The position numbers and the translations under genes are program-made. Positions 21,176-33,040 of a stretch of DNA of 64,000 bases are shown piece by piece (position 1 is the stretch's first letter; each line of letters begins with the position of its first letter). The notes under the pieces are model-generated. The model searched no databases, was not told where the DNA came from, and worked only from the letters and a program-made list of their open reading frames with translations. The DNA is from Nemertoderma westbladi (lineage: Eukaryota > Xenacoelomorpha > Nemertodermatida > Nemertodermatidae), in NCBI GenBank assembly GCA_032718475.1, contig JAUCBJ010006753.1, positions 1 to 64,000 on the forward strand. Direction: 5' to 3'.

Positions 21176-22154
21176 TCCAAGGAGACACACTTGCACCATT
21201 CTTGTTCATTATTGTGGTTGACTATGTTCTACGCATGTCCTTAGATCATCATAATGATGATGGGGTGATGATAACTCCACCTACTGGCTCCAGAAGTCGA
21301 GGAAATCCTGCCAAGTACCTAACTGATCTAGACTTTGCTGATGACTTAGGAGTACTCTCAGAATCATTAGAGGGAGCCCAGCGGCTCCTCAGCTCATTAG
21401 AACATGCTGCTTCTAGTGTTGGTCTTTTTATTAACTCCAGAAAGACAAAAATTCTGACAGTTAACTTTGAAAGTCCTCAGCAAGTCTCTGATCGGATGAG
21501 CATAAGCTCAAAGGATGGTATGCTTGAGCATGTGGACGACTTCTGTTACCTGGGATCATGGATCCGGAAGTCAGGTGAGGACCTTCGAATACGTAAGGGA
21601 AAGGCATGGGCAGCCTTGAATAGGCTTTCCAGGATTTGGAAGTCACCTAGAATTAATCGGAAACTTAAGGTCCGATTATTCAGAGCAGCAGTAGTTCCAG
21701 TACTCCTCTACGGGAGTCCATGCTGGGCTCTAACTGCTGAGGACACCAAATCTCTGGATGGCACATTCACAAGAATGCTACGCCGGGTACATTGTGTCAA
21801 GTACAATGCACACATCTCCAACCAGACACTATATAACATTGGAGGTGTCTCATTGGTTCCCCCAAGCTTGACACTAGAACAAAATCGCCTCCGCTTTGCA
21901 GGACATTGCTTTCGCCGTGAGGACCAGCCAGTGCATAATCTTGTACTTTGGCAGCCTCATGGAGTGAATAAGCATGGTGGACAGCCCATGACTTTCTTGA
22001 GACGCATCTTAAAGGACACTGGCCTTAAAGATGCGGATGATCTAGCAAATGTCATGGGTGATAGGGAGTTGTGGCGGTGCAATTTTGTTGACAAGCCGGC
22101 ATAGCATTCTTAAAAATGCAGCTGCAATGCAGCATGCCGATCCTAGTAGTCCTA
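21176..22154 (+). pseudogene. 5'-truncated RTE1 copy 3
   Basis: Begins within the RT at the GDTLAP motif and runs to the C-terminus of the ORF and the TAG-type tail (CTAGTAGTCCTA). Open throughout; near-identical to 17769-18740. Lacks endonuclease and RT motif A, so inactive. Inserted in the protease region of a BEL/Pao relic with a 12-bp TSD. Confidence 0.92.
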
Positions 22155-23222
22155 GCGTTGTCCACCCCCCAGGATGAACTAGGAGAACACAGTATAAGGT
22201 CAGTAAAAATGGTGGCGATAAAGAACTTCGCTACCAGCCAAGTAGAACCTTATAACTGGGATGAGGACGATTTCACCCAGCGGCTTAATATACCTAGATT
22301 CAACACAGATTACCCTGGAGTGCAAATACTCATCGGCCAAAATGCGCATGAGGCGCTTGAGACATTGGAGAAACAGCCTGCTCAACCGCAACCCTTACAA
22401 GCCTATGCGGGAAGAACTAGAGTAGGTTGGTACTTTACTGGCCCTTCCCGTAGAACTCTTATGGAAAGATTACCAAAAGAACAGGTATATCAATTAAGTG
22501 AATGGGAAGTGGAGAGCAGTGAAGTTGACGACCCAACTGAGGGAACACCATACTCCTCAGATAATGACGATATTAACTCCAATGTAGATCAATGGAGACA
22601 TTTCCCCGAGACGATTAATCTAGCCGACATCGCTTCCAGAGGAGCAACTCCTCAAGAACTGACAGATACTCCAGACTGGTTAGGTGGACCCGACTTCCTA
22701 AGTAAAGAAGATGAATGGCCTCCCCATCTTACCACGGCTGAGATTAGACAAGCCAAGGGAGCGGAGAAAGTCAAACCTAAAACCCGGACGAGTAAATCAA
22801 GGTTATTTAAACCCGTGATAGATCTGTCTGTATTACACATTGCCAGGGACGACGTTGTGGATCTAAACTCCCCCACCGCGAACCGACCTGTTGTGGAGAT
22901 CAGAGAGAGAGACTGGAGATCTGGAACACCAGACGTCTCGCCGGGACTCTCACCTCTCCTGCCGGGAGCGATGGACCACTATAGATCCTGGAATCGGCTT
23001 TGTAAGGCCGTCGTGTATTTGAAGCGATGTTTCTATCGTCACTATTCCAGGACGAAGAGGAAACCTGGAATTGTCTTCGAGACACAGCAGCTCAATCGCC
23101 CAGTTGGTCGTTTATGTTTACTGGAAAGAGACCGAGAACTGTCCGGAAACTATGGAAGGCAAGATACTCTTCCCACGACCACCTCCCTAATCCAACAAAC
23201 ATCTAGGGACTCCCCCACGTAA
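22155..23222 (+). pseudogene. BEL/Pao polyprotein with RT and integrase core deleted, frame retained
   Basis: One open frame of about 350 codons joins three normally distant parts: the region after the protease (GVQILIGQNAHEAL, RTRVGWYFTGP), the end of RNase H (QWRHFPETINLADIASRGAT), the RNase H/integrase linker (DHYRSWNRLCKAVVYLKRC), and the last residues of the integrase tail (RPVGRLCLLERD). All of RT, most of RNase H and the integrase catalytic core are missing, with the reading frame kept across each joint. TAA at 23220-23222. It cannot encode its own replication enzymes. Confidence 0.78.
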
Positions 23223-23238
23223 CAGCGTCTGGAGTGGG

Positions 23239-24601
23239 TGTGTGACCATATTATTTTATATTTGTTTTTATTATTTTATATTTATGTATGTATTATTATA
23301 TAATTTTATTATAATCGTTTTCTTTAATTTTATTTAGTAGAATGTTATTTTAGCGATTATCTAGTAGATTAGTGCAATATATATTCACGTTTATTACTTA
23401 ATTACTTATATATTATATATTTAGTGCGACGGCGAGAAATAATTCTTTTTCTCTTTCCTTACTGTCCGTATTACATTACAAATACGTAACTACAGTAAGA
23501 TGAAATATCCGTACTTATTAAAGTACAATAAAGCTCCTACTATATTCAAGTAATATTGGTAAAGTAGAGTATTAGGAATGCAAAATTCAGATCCTCGTGT
23601 CTCGGCTAAACCAAGCTCTGGGTAGACCTTGGAAACGACTTGCCTCTTCTCACTGACATTGCTTCTTGCGATATTGCTCTCATACCATATATTAAATAAT
23701 ACATATATATAGTAGCGTAATGTCCCTTTAACAGTAGCGTACAACGCAAATAAATCTGTTAAACCCTTTGACCATCTGTAATTCTAGTCGATTAAGATAT
23801 CGCGGCACCCACCGATATACTTGAAAGACAAAATTCTAGAATCAGTGGTTAACGTCCCCAGACAAGTTCTGGAATAAACTGGTGCCCATCCTAAATATTA
23901 ATTATTAATATTTACAAAATCTAGTCAAATTTTAGATCCTTTAAAATTCTAGTCTATTAAGATATCGTAGCACTTACCGATATTCTTAAAAAGACCAATT
24001 TCCTATAATCAAGGATCCTAGTCCCCAGACATGTTCTGGAATAAAATTGTGTCTATTTAATATTAAATAATAAAATTTACGGGAATAAATTTAAATTCAT
24101 ATTTTAATGAATTTGATAAATTGTCATTTTTATACAATTTATAACATTCCCAAAATTCCATAAATTAATAGATCATGGGAGCGGAGATTCACCCTATTAA
24201 GTATATTAGTGTGCGAGAATCTCCAATATATAGTCAATAGCCGATAAAATTCATAAAATCATGTATAAAGAGAAATATTGACAATTAAAGAATTACTATT
24301 AAATAGCATCCCAGATCTGTATGCATGAGAATTACCCTAATTCTACCGCTAGCTTTCCATAATGTCACCATGGCAACAACCACGCTAGAATTAGAAGTGA
24401 GTTAAAAGAACAATAAAGCTTGCCCATTGAATAGCATAAGGAATAAATAGCACACTGCTAGTATCCCAGGATACCCAATAATAACGTGGCATTCTGGAAG
24501 GCACTGACTAACGTACAAATGGCCCGAATGTGTACAATTTGTGACAGTTGCGTGGAATTTGTGCGTTTATTGGTGAATGTTACTACTAAAGTGTGTTTAC
24601 A
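23239..24601 (+). repeat. Probable 3' LTR of the deleted BEL/Pao element (AT-rich)
   Basis: After the stop, a purine-rich GGAGTGGGTG is followed by TGTGACC; the AT-rich stretch runs to AAAGTGTGTTTACA near 24601. This fits TG...CA LTR ends but there is no second copy to confirm. It contains a diverged direct duplication: 23777-23907 and 23944-24073 share ATTCTAGTC..ATTAAGATATCG and CCCCAGACA..GTTCTGGAATAAA. Confidence 0.4.
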
Positions 24602-24862
24602 GTAGCGAGTCGCAATTGTGAAAGTAGCCCTAACTCTCCAGTAAGAACCTGAAGTAAATCTAAGCCTTTGGGACGGATGGTGGAGTGACTCGCGCTGGTT
24701 GTTGTGGTCGTTGTGCAGCTACGACATTGGCGATAGGCACATCGGCGAAAGTACACCAGCGCTGAGGATCTTGCGCTGTCCGGGGGCCGAGAGGGGTAGG
24801 CAGCGACGCCCGCTAGCCTAAATATAAACTTATTATAATATTGATAAACTCATATAGCAGAT
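24602..24862 (+). other. Leader before the copy B ORF
   Basis: No ORF. Contains a TTGGCGATAGGCAC stretch near 24727 that resembles the TGGCG starts of some LTR-element primer binding sites. I cannot prove that role, and the sequence before it does not match the LTR at 25634-26866. Confidence 0.35.
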
Positions 24863-25555
24863 ATGACAGAGTTGATAGTAGATGATCTTGGTATCAGGGA
24901 GCGATATACTCTACCTTTACAAGCGTTTGTTGATAGCTTGATACGCGGCGACGCTGGTCCAACTACTATGGAGGACGATGGTCGTTATATCGAACCGCCA
25001 ATGTCCCAGGAGCAACTTACGTGTGAATTGGACTATAGAAAATTCACCGCTCGCTATACGCATCGTAATGGTATGTATATGGACTTCTTTACTACTAGTC
25101 ATTCTATCGATTTACACGATACGGACGTTGTCGACACCGAAAGGGAAATGGTACTGTTTTGAGTATCCTACCCAGCGGAGTCGGAACGATAAACTGAAAA
25201 TCGAATGTGAAAATTCTATTCGAAATCGACTCGAAAGAGAAGACGTTAAAGAACCGGATAAACGCAGTAACTCTAATGTATATTTGGAATTCTTGAGAGA
25301 AACTTTGTAACACCGAATAAATATCACCCGCGTTTCCCCTACAATACGTGCGTCTTTGGTATTATTGCGATGAATGCCCAAGACCCAACCAACAAACGAG
25401 ACATCGACCGTAACCCTAAACCTTCTGATGCAATTGTATTGCACCCTTCACCCAGGAGTTACAGCCCTCCTAGTAAAGTGGCTCGCCCCAAAGAGAAAAG
25501 GACTCTTGCTAGCCTCAAAAAACTGCGTAAACGCCGTCCGCGCAAGAAAGACTAG
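24863..25555 (+). pseudogene. Unrecognised ORF of the unclassified LTR element, copy B (internally deleted)
   Basis: Starts MTELIVDDLGIRERY at an ATG and is collinear with the minus-strand ORF of copy C (52305-50799). After about 95 codons the frame shifts (near 25130), continues as RNDKLKIECENSIRNRL, and after a deletion of most of the middle joins the FPYNTCVFG and SYSPPSKVARPKEKR segments, ending in a strongly basic tail (KKLRKRRPRKKD) and TAG. The stop lies about 80 bases before the LTR. I recognise no family; position next to the 3' LTR and a basic tail suggest a nucleic-acid-binding structural or accessory protein, which is inference. Confidence 0.55.
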
Positions 25556-25633
25556 CTGTTTAGAGTATTTTTATATTTTAGAAACTGTGATTTTTTATAT
25601 TTTATAGAATTAAATCCCATTTTCTGGGAGCGG

Positions 25634-26866
25634 TGTAAAAGCTTTTGCGGGATATAACTGGCCCTTTTCTCCGCAATGTACTGTGTAAGGTGTTTTTAGA
25701 GGACATAACTAGCGATTTATCTGCTGTGTCTGCATGTGTGCTTTAGCGGACATAAAAAGCCAGTTTTCCCACAATGCGCTCAAATACTCTAAACTACCTA
25801 ACTCAAATGACGCAATCTACCAACCGATTTGCTGTACGCCTATAGGCTCTTTGTTCTGTTCGATCAACCAATCAGAACAATGATCCACCAATCAGAGCGA
25901 TTTCGCCTTGTGTTGAATATGGGCTGCAAAAACCCGAATAGTTCGGCATTTAGACATTCGTGGAACCTACAGAATCTGGAACTCGGCCAATGAGAGCTGT
26001 TTCTCTTTGTGTTGAAACATACCTACAACAGCCCAGAGGGATCAGTTGTGTTGGTTTTTTCCGAGCCTAGAAGACCGGCTTTGGAATCTCTGTGTTTTTC
26101 AGGCTTTAGCCCAACATTAGTAGGCTTAATCATAGAAACGTATATCTGTTATCTCACTCACCTAATCATATTGTCAACTACAAACACCACATTTTTACTG
26201 CTATTTACTGTCGGTTATTCATTATATCAGTTGATGGAATATTATTATAAATTTGGAATATCGATAAATAATTATAAAACCCTCAATCTTCTTGATATAC
26301 TGAAGGTAAGAGAGACCGGTTACATATAACAATTGCGACTTACATTAAAGTGGTTTTGGAGTGAATCTAATGCTATTTCATAGGCACTACATGAGTCGGT
26401 TGTTGTTCTCTTTATATGTGACTAAAATTAGTGAAGGTCGGCAGATCGGTGTGCAGTATTGTGCAGTAGTGTGTATGATTGTGATTGATAACAAAGCATC
26501 TCCTAAAGAATGCGCTATATACGTGAATCCATAGCCATCCTGTTGTGTCTAGTTTAAGTCATAACTCTGTTTACATATTTAGAGCGCCACATCCTAAAGG
26601 AACTGTTAATATTTCCCGAAAGTGAATAATATTTGTCAGAGATTATATATTACGATCAGTCGAATAATACAGTAGGCCTACACCGCAATAAGGTTAGGCT
26701 TCCGAATCCAGTCTCCCGGGTATATCCAGCGGGTGAATGGTCGCGCATAGACTGGCTTCGGCTAATGTAGTGTATCAAATACTCGTCATAGGCTAAAGTC
26801 GATTTATTATCTAGAAGACATCCAAATTTGGCAGGTTAAACTGCTAAAGGTCTGAAAGCGCGAACA
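25634..26866 (+). repeat. LTR of the unclassified element, copy B (about 1.23 kb)
   Basis: Collinear with 71-1309 and with the reverse complement of 49586-50720. Starts TGTAAAAGCTTTTG after CTGGGAGCGG and ends GCGCGAACA. Homology among copies stops exactly at this end, where Helitron sequence begins. No coding capacity is evident. Confidence 0.65.
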
Positions 26867-28445
26867 GCCTAAGTTGAACGAGGCACAGTCAGCACTATGT
26901 GGGGAGATCTTCCAAACAGTAAATGCAGAGACTTCAGGTCATGGACGCACAAAACAATTCATTATCAATTCTCCTGGTGGATATGGAAAAACGTTCACAT
27001 TCACCGTTATTGGTGCCAAGATCAGGGCTGAGGGAGGAATTGTACTCATGGTGGCCAGCACAGGTTTGGCTGCACAAAATCTGGAAGGGGGAAGGACGGC
27101 ACATAGCTGTTTCAAAATTCCAATTAACATAATGGAAGACTCCACATGCAACATCAAGGCTCAGAGCGATCTAGCAAAGCTGATCAGGGCATGTTCACTC
27201 ATCATCTGGGACGAGATTTTCAGTGTGCATCGGTTTATTATTGAGTGTGTGGATAGGAGTCTGCGGGACATTATGGATTGTGATGAACCGAGGGGTGGAA
27301 AGGTGGTTTGTCTTGGCGGCGACCCCAGGCAGACTCAGCCGGTGGTTAAGAGGGGTGGTCGACCACAGATAGTTCGAGCATGTGTACAAATGTCTCATCT
27401 CTACCCTTGCATGAAGGAGCACAGGCTGACACAAAATATGCGAACTGATCCTGGTGAGTTGGAATTCTCCAGTTATCTTCTCAAGTTGGGGAATGGCGTG
27501 AAAAGACATATGAAGAGGAGGGCGAGAACAAGATCAAAATACCATTAAATCACCTTACTACATCAGTGAAGGATTTGATCAACCTTACATTCCCAAACTT
27601 GGAGTATGGCTGTCACGGATCAGACAATATAATCAATGGCGCTATATAATATATAGCACCATGGAGTATATTATACTCCATTAAACAAGAATGTCAAGGA
27701 AATAAACGATCAATGCATCAGCAAATTTCCTGGTGAATCAAAGCCAAAATCTATCTGCCGATTCTATTCTTGAAGACAACAATGAAGATACTCTTCCTTC
27801 AGAATTCATCAATTCGCTCACTCCCTCTGGCCTTCCTGATCATCGTTTAATCCTGAAGTCTGGCTGTCCAGTGATGTTGCTACGAAACCTCCAGGCTGGA
27901 CCCAACAGTTGCTTGAGGAAGGGACAAGGATGATAGTGATTCAGATGATGGGTAGGGCTATCGAGTGTGAGGTTGCCGTTGGGACGAACAAGGGTCTACG
28001 AGTATTCCTGCCCAGGATTCCGCACCATGGCAGAAGCAATGAGCTTCCCTTCACTATTGTCAGGAGGCAATTTCCTATCAGGTAAATATTAAAATCACAC
28101 GAAGATTGACATGCAGCTTTAAAACATTTTTTATCGTATTATTGTTGTGAGTTCTGAAGTTTTTGATGTGAGTTCAGTTCAGTTGTGAATTCAGCCGGGA
28201 ATTTGAAATTTTGGACATTACGTCGAAGCCTATGGTTCCAAAATAATACTTTTTGCTAAAAATGCGCCATTCCTTTTGAGAAACCTTTCAAAATTTACAA
28301 TGCGGCCAGGAGAAGGGCCAGGAGAATTAGAGAGTTGGAATCTACCTACCTAAGTCGGTATTCGCTCATGGTCAACTTTACACAGCCTTCTCTAGAGGAA
28401 AGAGGAAGGAGAACGTTAAAGTCACAATTATAGACAATGATGAGG
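26867..28445 (+). pseudogene. Helitron helicase (PIF1-like), truncated and broken
   Basis: Begins with LNEAQSALCGEIF, the usual start of the Helitron PIF1-like helicase domain. Walker A INSPGGYGKTFT, Walker B SLIIWDEIFS, and GGDPRQTQPVV are clear; later SGCPVMLLRNLQAGPN and, near 28340-28430, YLPKSVFAHGQLYTAFSRG. Lesions: stop at 27546, an AT-rich palindromic insertion near 27640-27690, a frameshift near 27910, and about 220 extra bases after 28083 (begins GTAAATATT, so an intron is possible). The Rep/HUH nuclease is not present. The C-terminus is displaced to 49403-49446 by the RTE2 insertion. Confidence 0.85.
28440..28445. repeat. Left 6-bp target-site duplication ATGAGG of RTE2
   Basis: ATGAGG at 28440-28445 recurs at 49403-49408 right after the TAG tail of RTE2. 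Removing everything between restores the Helitron C-terminal frame (next residues GYTDNIVYKELI then stop), which independently supports the call. Confidence 0.82.
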
Positions 28446-29253
28446 ACAATGATCAGGTCAGGTCAGGTCCCCAGATCCTGCTACCACTATGGCAGTAATG
28501 TGGTACTACCTGTAGCTGCCAGCCCAGTAGGGCAGGCCCAATAAGCATAGCCTATTCATTATTTAGTTGATCAAGAGTGGGTTGGTTCAGCCCCGTCAAC
28601 TAAATAAGTCATTGAGGGCTATAGTGCCTAGGGCACCATTGAAGGCAAAGGCTTGATACGCATCTGCATTAGAGATGATACACGCCCCGCCCTGTCTATA
28701 CTGGATGCTCCTCTACCAGTGTTAGGTAACCTAACCCAGGAGGCACACTTGGTTCAGGGTGTAACAAAATGACCCCTACAGTCGGCATCAGGGCTGTAGG
28801 CCATGGATAGGCGGAAGGTAATCAACCAATGGCTAGACATGCTGACAAGGTCGGCGGAAGGTAATAAACCAACGGCGATCTACTGCGAAGACGCTTGTAG
28901 GAGTTGCGACCACAAGCGGTTTACTCCCGCAACTGAAAGATATGAGTATGAGAACCCTCCAGGAGAAATACCGGCTTGGTCGTCGCCCGGGTCAACAAGG
29001 ACCGCGTCCCTAGGTAGTACACCAGGCTGCGGTCGATAAATTGGCTACTGCAACAGAAGACCGAGAAGAAAGAAGAACCAACCTGTTGAAATGTAAAAAG
29101 ACACTAAAGATTGCTACAATGAACGCACGCACGCTGAAAGCACATACCAAACAGGGTGACATGGTCGCTCTGGCAATGGAATATAACATCGACATCATCT
29201 GCATCCAAGAACATCGGATTTGTCATGAAGACACTGCCATGAAGTACAATGAC
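28446..29253 (+). mobile_element. RTE-like LINE family 2 (RTE2), 5' part with 5' UTR and endonuclease start
   Basis: 5' UTR from about 28446 (GATCAGGTCAGGTCAGGTCC). A frame at 28803-29039 (78 codons) may be an upstream ORF or an N-terminal extension out of phase with the main frame. The endonuclease frame opens at 29041 (KTLKIATMNARTLKAHTKQ, IDIICIQEHRICHED) and stops being LINE at 29253, where the BEL/Pao element is inserted. It resumes in phase at 46677 (IGNGWTLVTS). The whole LINE is thus 28446-29253 plus 46677-49402. Confidence 0.85.
29249..29253. repeat. Left 5-bp target-site duplication ATGAC of the 17.4-kb BEL/Pao element
   Basis: ATGAC precedes the 5' LTR (29249-29253) and recurs at 46672-46676 just after the 3' LTR. 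The flanking RTE2 endonuclease reading frame is continuous if the element and one copy are removed. Confidence 0.94.
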
Positions 29254-30831
29254 TGTTCGCGGTATTTCAACTTTTCTTAACGCGAGTTGACTATTTTTTG
29301 GATTTATTTTAAATGAATATTCCGATATCACTACTGGGTGCGGGAACATGGGATTTGGGCACATTCAATGGACTGGGGGCGATTTATGGGCGAATAGTGG
29401 GGCGACTTACGGGGTATGGGACTCATGTCAGATATTTAAGGGCCAGGGGTGGGAGGCAAAGTTAAGCAGTATTCAGGTTTGCGATTTGGTAACTCGCTAG
29501 GTCTAAGGGACAAGGACTGCCCTTAGCGGTCCCTGGCCAACAGCAGTTATTACGAGCCTGAATAAGGACTCGGAAAGTCTGCTGCTTGTGTCAGGGATTT
29601 GCGATGGGAACTGACAGACAGACCTTTAGCAGTCCCTGGTCGCCGGCAGTTAGTACGAGCCTGAATAAGGACTCAGAAAGCCTGCCAACATACGCCAGGG
29701 ACTTGCGACGGGTCGACCGGCTAATGGAGGAAGGGTTCGACGAGGACTGCCTTCCTGGAGTGGGTTCCACAACCGGCGTTAGTACGAGCCTGAATAAGGA
29801 CTCAGAAAACCACCAACTGTTGGGGCTCACGATGGGCTGACAGACCCCTTGCCAAGCCGTACCACTTTCCTGATGTCCGATCCCTTTGGGGTTCGGGAAG
29901 GGTGGTACGGACACGCAATGGGGTTGAAAGACAAAGGACCTGACTCTACTGGCCTACCAACTGTTCGGAGCAGCTTCTCGGCTACCGAAGCGACTACGAG
30001 CGTGAATAAGGACTCCTAAAGCCTAGGTGGTTGGGTCCCTGTGATGAACCGACGGACCCCTAGCCAAGCCGTACCGCTTTCCTGATGACCGATCCCTTCG
30101 GGGTTCGGGAAGGGTGGGACGGACACGCAACCGGGTCTACCGACTTGACCGACCCTTAGCCAAGCCGTACCGCTTTCCTGATGACCGATCCCTTCGGGGT
30201 TCGGGAAGGGTGGGACGGACACGCAAATGGGTCCACCAACTTGACAGACCCCTAGCCAAGCCATACCGCTTTCCTGATGACCGATCCCTTTGGGGTTCGG
30301 GAAGGGTGGGACGGACACGCAACCGGGTCTACCGACTTGACCGACCCTTAGCCAAGCCGTACCGCTTTCCTGATGACCGATCCCTTCGGGGTTCGGGTAG
30401 GGTGGGACGGACACGCAACAGGGTCGACCGACACCGACACTACGGTACCGAGACTAGGACCGAGGGAAAATTGGGGAACATTAGTTAGGTTAAAATCTGA
30501 GCGAACAGTGGGTAATTAAATAATGTACTGTAGGGACTTATATTGTCGTGTTATATTATTGTGAATATTTGGTGTATATTGGTTTGGGGAAGCCCAACTT
30601 ATTCTCAATCAAGATTCAGTGAGATTAGTTCAACATTCAACCGTAGGGAAGTTACAGTTACATTAAAGATTATATCCAACCAATGAAACTTTTCTCAACC
30701 GCAATCTTGCATTCAAGAAAGTATTCCTTCTCCACTCCCAATATCCGGTGACTGGCCGGGATTCTGTGGTCTGAAAAGTTCCGCCTCCAGCATCGGCGTT
30801 TTCCCCCATGGTGTCGGGAATAACGGCAACA
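29254..30831 (+). repeat. 5' LTR of the large BEL/Pao element (1578 bp, internal repeats)
   Basis: TGTTCGCGG start, GGCAACA end. It carries two internal repeat types: several copies of a TACGAGCCTGAATAAGGACT motif (29550-30020), and about five copies of a roughly 96-bp unit containing CCGATCCCTTCGGGGTTCGG, a perfect-looking short inverted repeat, at about 29840-29925 and 30056-30430. The 3' LTR has about four of the latter. Confidence 0.92.
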
Positions 30832-31038
30832 AAATTGAGAATAAGACGCGGCCAACTTCAACTGGTGGAAGTTGGGAATCCTACAGTACTCTTCAAACTC
30901 TCTCCGTGCTTTCCCAGCACCCACTACGAGGAAACTCTGGTATTTGATTTAAGACAAAGCCATGGTTCAATCAAATTACAAACTCGAACTAAAAAACTCG
31001 TAGTCGGCAGATCACATATAGAGAGTCGTTAACAGGGA
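30832..31038 (+). other. Leader between 5' LTR and first ORF of the BEL/Pao element
   Basis: Non-coding. No TGG directly abuts the LTR end, so no standard primer binding site is seen. Confidence 0.5.
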
Positions 31039-31224
31039 ATGGAAGTATCGATCAAACCTATTGATATAATCCAAGTTGAGATCTGGCACGTCGAAGTTGA
31101 AGTACAAGGAACGAACGTCGGACAATTCAGGATTACTGTTCGGGTGGTCCAAGCTGAATACGAGACCTACGAAGAACTATTTTACGATATCGCATATCTG
31201 GCGATCAACGAGGCGCTAGAATGA
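31039..31224 (+). CDS. Small ORF upstream of BEL/Pao Gag (61 aa)
   Basis: ATG at 31039. The acidic product (VEIWHVEVEVQGTNVGQF, ending AYLAINEALE) overlaps the Gag start by ATGA (stop TGA 31222-31224, next ATG 31221). The overlap suggests coupled or reinitiated translation, or a small N-terminal module. I recognise no family and the reading could be fortuitous. Confidence 0.45.
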   Translation: MEVSIKPIDIIQVEIWHVEVEVQGTNVGQFRITVRVVQAEYETYEELFYDIAYLAINEALE

Positions 31225-33040
31225 CGACGAATAACGTCTCCGATACTGATGAAATGGACCCCCACACAGACTCGGAAGCCGACGAGGTACCGAATGTGAA
31301 GAACATGGCTCGTCGACTGGGAGCTCTCAAAGGTGGAGTGACTCGAGCATACCACCGCATCGAGAAACAGCTAAAGATATACAGACTCATATTATGTCAG
31401 CGATATACAGACTCAATTACAGAATATCTGAAGTATCCTACAACGATATGAGAGGATGATACAGGCATATCAGGAACTCATTCCCGCCACCGATCTGGGA
31501 AACTACCCCAGACTGGAAGAACACGTCGCACATCTGGACGAGTTCCGCAAGCAACATCGGAGGACCCTCAGCCTCGTAAGGGGCTACGAGGAACAGTATT
31601 ATAAACGAACTGAAAGTGCGGACGCAGAATCGGTACGGACCTCTGGAATCAGGACCATGGTTCAGCGAAAAAGAACTGGGTCCTCGAGGCACCAGCACTC
31701 CGGCGCTAGGAGCGAGATATCTGGTTCAGCGCGCAGTTCTCAAGGGGGTCAACCACTCCGAGATCAGCTACGAGAACAGAGGGCACTGGCCCTTAAAGCT
31801 CGAATGGAAGATGATTATGTCCAACTACAGATTGAACAGGATGTATTAGCTGAGGAGAGACATAAACAGGAGGACGAAATGTAGGCCAAGATACGGAAAC
31901 AAGAGGCCGAACGTCAAAAACAAGAGGCCGAAATGCGTAAAGTAGAGGCCGAACAACAGGCCGAGACACGGAAACAAGAGGCCGAAATGCGTAAAGTAGA
32001 GGCTGAACAACAGGCCGAGACACGGAAACAAGAGGCCGAACGTCAAAAACAAGAGGCCGAAATGCGTAAAGTAGAGGCTGAACAACAGGCCGAGACACGG
32101 AAACAAGAGGCCGAAATGTGTAAACGAAGTGCCGAGGCCCAAGCGATTCTTGTTCACAAAAAGAATGCGGACATCGCTAAACTCGCAGACTACGAGGCCG
32201 CACTCATAGAACGGGACCTCCAACTATATGAGGACTGGGAAAGGGGTATAGAACAGGACTATGAACCAATCCCAGTCCCGGAATTAGAAAAGTCATTCAC
32301 GCCACTGACTGCGAAACCTCCAAAACCTGAGTTCCCGCCAAACATACGGTCCATGTTATCGGCACAAGCACCGGTATTCCATCCCCCACCGGTTACATTT
32401 AAGAATGAGGAACCTTATTTCCCATCCAATCCCACGGCACCGAGCGTTCCCCAGTACGAGCCTGAAAAGGACTCGGAACGGGACGCCACCCCTCGATCCA
32501 ACAATCCGTTTACATCCACACCGAAAATCCGTAACCGCGTCATCATTAAAACTCCACCTCTCACCGATCCATCGTGCATGGGAGAGAGTGTTAATAACTA
32601 TAATCCTCCTAGTCATTCCAGTTCAGACGACGTCGGCATCATCCGAGCATTGGAAAACCGCCTGGCTATGCCCAAGATGGAGATCCGCACCTTCAAGGGA
32701 GACCCCGTTGATTACCTCGGATTCAAGAAACGGTTCTTCGCTCAGATCGGGTCAACGGATATAACCGACGCACAAAAACTGGTATATTTATCCCAATACC
32801 TGGGTGACAAACCACGTCGAATCATTAAATGTTTCGAGGGAGGATCTCACGAAGCGTATTACGATGCATGGAAAACTCTAGACAAAAGATACGGAAACAT
32901 CGGAACTATAATTAATAAGACGCTCGAGAAACTGATACAGGACGCTGGATCCCTAGGGGACCCACAGAATATCCAAGAGTTCTCGGATTCCATGAAAGAC
33001 GCCTACTACACTCTGAAACCATTAAATAAGGAGGAACAAG
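31221..33040 (+). pseudogene. gag: BEL/Pao Gag, N-terminal and capsid part, broken
   Basis: Starts MTTNNVSDTDEMDPH; ARRLGALKGGVTRAYHRIEK fits the N-terminal helical region of BEL/Pao Gag. The first frame ends at TGA 31449 and the continuation is in another frame (opens before 31456), near a local duplication of GATATACAGACTCA. A TAG at 31882 interrupts the next part. From about 31889 to 32118 the DNA is tandemly repeated and encodes a charged coiled coil of RKQEAEMRKVEAEQQAET type. A Pro-rich linker and the DUF1759-like capsid follow (MEIRTFKGDPVDYLGFKKRF, KCFEGGSHEAYYDAWKTLDK). Cut at about 33040 by RTE1. Confidence 0.85.

Noticed and set aside
31793-32223. Minus-strand Leu/Phe-rich repeats resembling a membrane protein
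   Set aside because: Antisense of the tandem Gag coiled-coil repeats.
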